A DNA stretch of 6,234 bases. It comes from Methanobacteriota archaeon. Its GTDB lineage: Archaea; Thermoplasmatota; Poseidoniia; Poseidoniales; Poseidoniaceae. Shown here piece after piece: positions 5,512 through 6,234 of the stretch. Below the pieces are notes generated by a model that saw only the letters and a list, made by a program, of their open reading frames with translations, had not been told where the DNA came from and searched no databases. The position numbers were made by a program, and so were the translations under genes. The stretch lies in NCBI GenBank assembly GCA_002694245.1, contig NZLM01000054.1:21730-27963 (forward strand). Direction: 5' to 3'. Each line of letters opens with the position of its first letter. The first letter of the stretch is position 1.

Positions 5512-6234
5512 TCAACGATTTGGAATGTCTGTAAGTTGTCCGATTTCAGCGACTACCCTTGTAAGAGCCTGTTGAGCATTTGCCTTGTCAGACTCTGACA
5601 TTTCGTGCCTGCTGTATCTTGCCTCCTCAAATACTGAATCAAGTGATGTTAGTGCTTCTTCAGAGAGATCTGGTAAGGCTGCTCGTATTGCCATCTCGAA
5701 TTCTCTGACCGTCTCGAAATCTCTCCTTAGGAAACCTCTGCCCATTAGAATGTGGACCAGGCTCTCATAGCACTGGAAAATAGCTTCACGCATCGAATCA
5801 CCTGCTGCAAGAAGTTCAGCTGTGTAAGAGAATATGTCAGCAATCTCCTTTGCTGCATCTGCAGATCGTCTTCGCATGATAACAAATGTTGCAGCAGCAC
5901 CAATTATCAGAACTGCAAGAACATATACCCACCATGGCGGTCCAAATTGTTCATCAGTGTAGGTATAGTCAAGTTTCTTCCCACTGTTGAACTCTTGATT
6001 GAACAAGTTGATTGACTCATTCGATAGAATATAGTTGGCACCAATCGACATTTTCAGAGTCAATTCTCCATAGACTGAGGAATCACCATATGGATCCGGA
6101 TTGCTCACAAATTCGAAAGATATCTTCTGGCTTGAATTCGTCTTTGAACTGCGTTCATCAACCCTATCAGTTGAATTCTCGAGATATATCGATATGTCGA
6201 TTCCTCCGATTAATTCGTTGGTATCCTCTGCCCT
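5512..6234 (-). CDS. DUF4129-type single-pass membrane protein, C-terminal part (runs off window)
   Basis: The frame stays open from the stop (TGA, 5512-5514 on the minus strand) to the window edge, so 240 C-terminal residues are visible and the N-terminus is missing. A GTG at 6108 could be taken for a start, but 42 more codons without a stop lie upstream and read as good protein (ELIGGIDISIYLEN), so it is treated as internal. Residues about 1-98 are polar, with several N-x-S/T sites, and are presumably outside the cell. One membrane helix follows (about 101-120, WWVYVLAVLIIGAAATFVIM), then RRR, which by the positive-inside rule puts the C-terminus in the cytoplasm. The tail, about 148-232, has the DUF4129 pattern: a short helix CYESLVHILMGRGFLRRD, then T-V-R-E-F, a leucine-rich helix and FEEARYSRHEMS. 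In bacteria and archaea this domain often occurs near transglutaminase-like and MoxR genes; none is visible here. Its stop abuts that of the convergent Hsp20-like gene with no gap. Confidence 0.82.
   Translation of the reverse strand, partial: RAEDTNELIGGIDISIYLENSTDRVDERSSKTNSSQKISFEFVSNPDPYGDSSVYGELTLKMSIGANYILSNESINLFNQEFNSGKKLDYTYTDEQFGPPWWVYVLAVLIIGAAATFVIMRRRSADAAKEIADIFSYTAELLAAGDSMREAIFQCYESLVHILMGRGFLRRDFETVREFEMAIRAALPDLSEEALTSLDSVFEEARYSRHEMSESDKANAQQALTRVVAEIGQLTDIPNR

Overview
The window looks like marine archaeal DNA, most likely from the Thermoplasmatota (Poseidoniales/MGII or a relative). This is inferred from gene content: an XPD/Rad3-type Fe-S helicase, a ribbon-helix-helix regulator, a TerB-like helical protein, a DUF4129 membrane protein and a bacterial-type glutamate dehydrogenase. 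The base composition is moderately AT-rich and spacers are short. No rRNA or marker gene is present, so the taxonomic call is tentative.

Layout. The left edge (1-231, +) is the 3' end of a small membrane protein of unknown function. It converges on gdhA (255-1616, -), a complete hexameric NADP-type glutamate dehydrogenase. Upstream of gdhA on the same strand is a small acidic protein with two TerB-like helical repeats (1694-2140, -). A 147-bp AT-rich divergent spacer (2141-2287) carries repeats that look like an operator, and leads into a ribbon-helix-helix DNA-binding protein (2288-2662, +) that appears to hold two RHH-like units in one chain.

The 333 bases at 2663-2995 have no convincing gene but are dense in RNA-like secondary structure. 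They contain a GNRA-capped hairpin, a 12-bp hairpin whose loop is complementary to a segment 50 nt downstream, a perfect 10-bp GC hairpin, and a 9-bp hairpin whose loop is complementary to a G-run just upstream. Every wobble pair in these stems is G.U when read on the + strand, so a + strand transcript is favoured. This candidate structured RNA, or structured 5' leader, is the most interesting item in the window, and I could not match it to any RNA family I know.

Downstream, the Fe-S helicase (2996-5056, +) overlaps by four bases (ATGA) a small protein with an Hsp20-like C-terminal signature (5053-5511, +), so the two are probably one translationally coupled unit. That unit meets, with no intergenic base, a convergent DUF4129 membrane protein (5512-6234, -) whose N-terminus lies beyond the window.

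The genes do not form one obvious pathway. The likeliest functional links are the helicase with the Hsp20-like protein, and the RHH protein with its own upstream repeats. Whether the structured RNA belongs with the RHH gene, the helicase, or neither is open.
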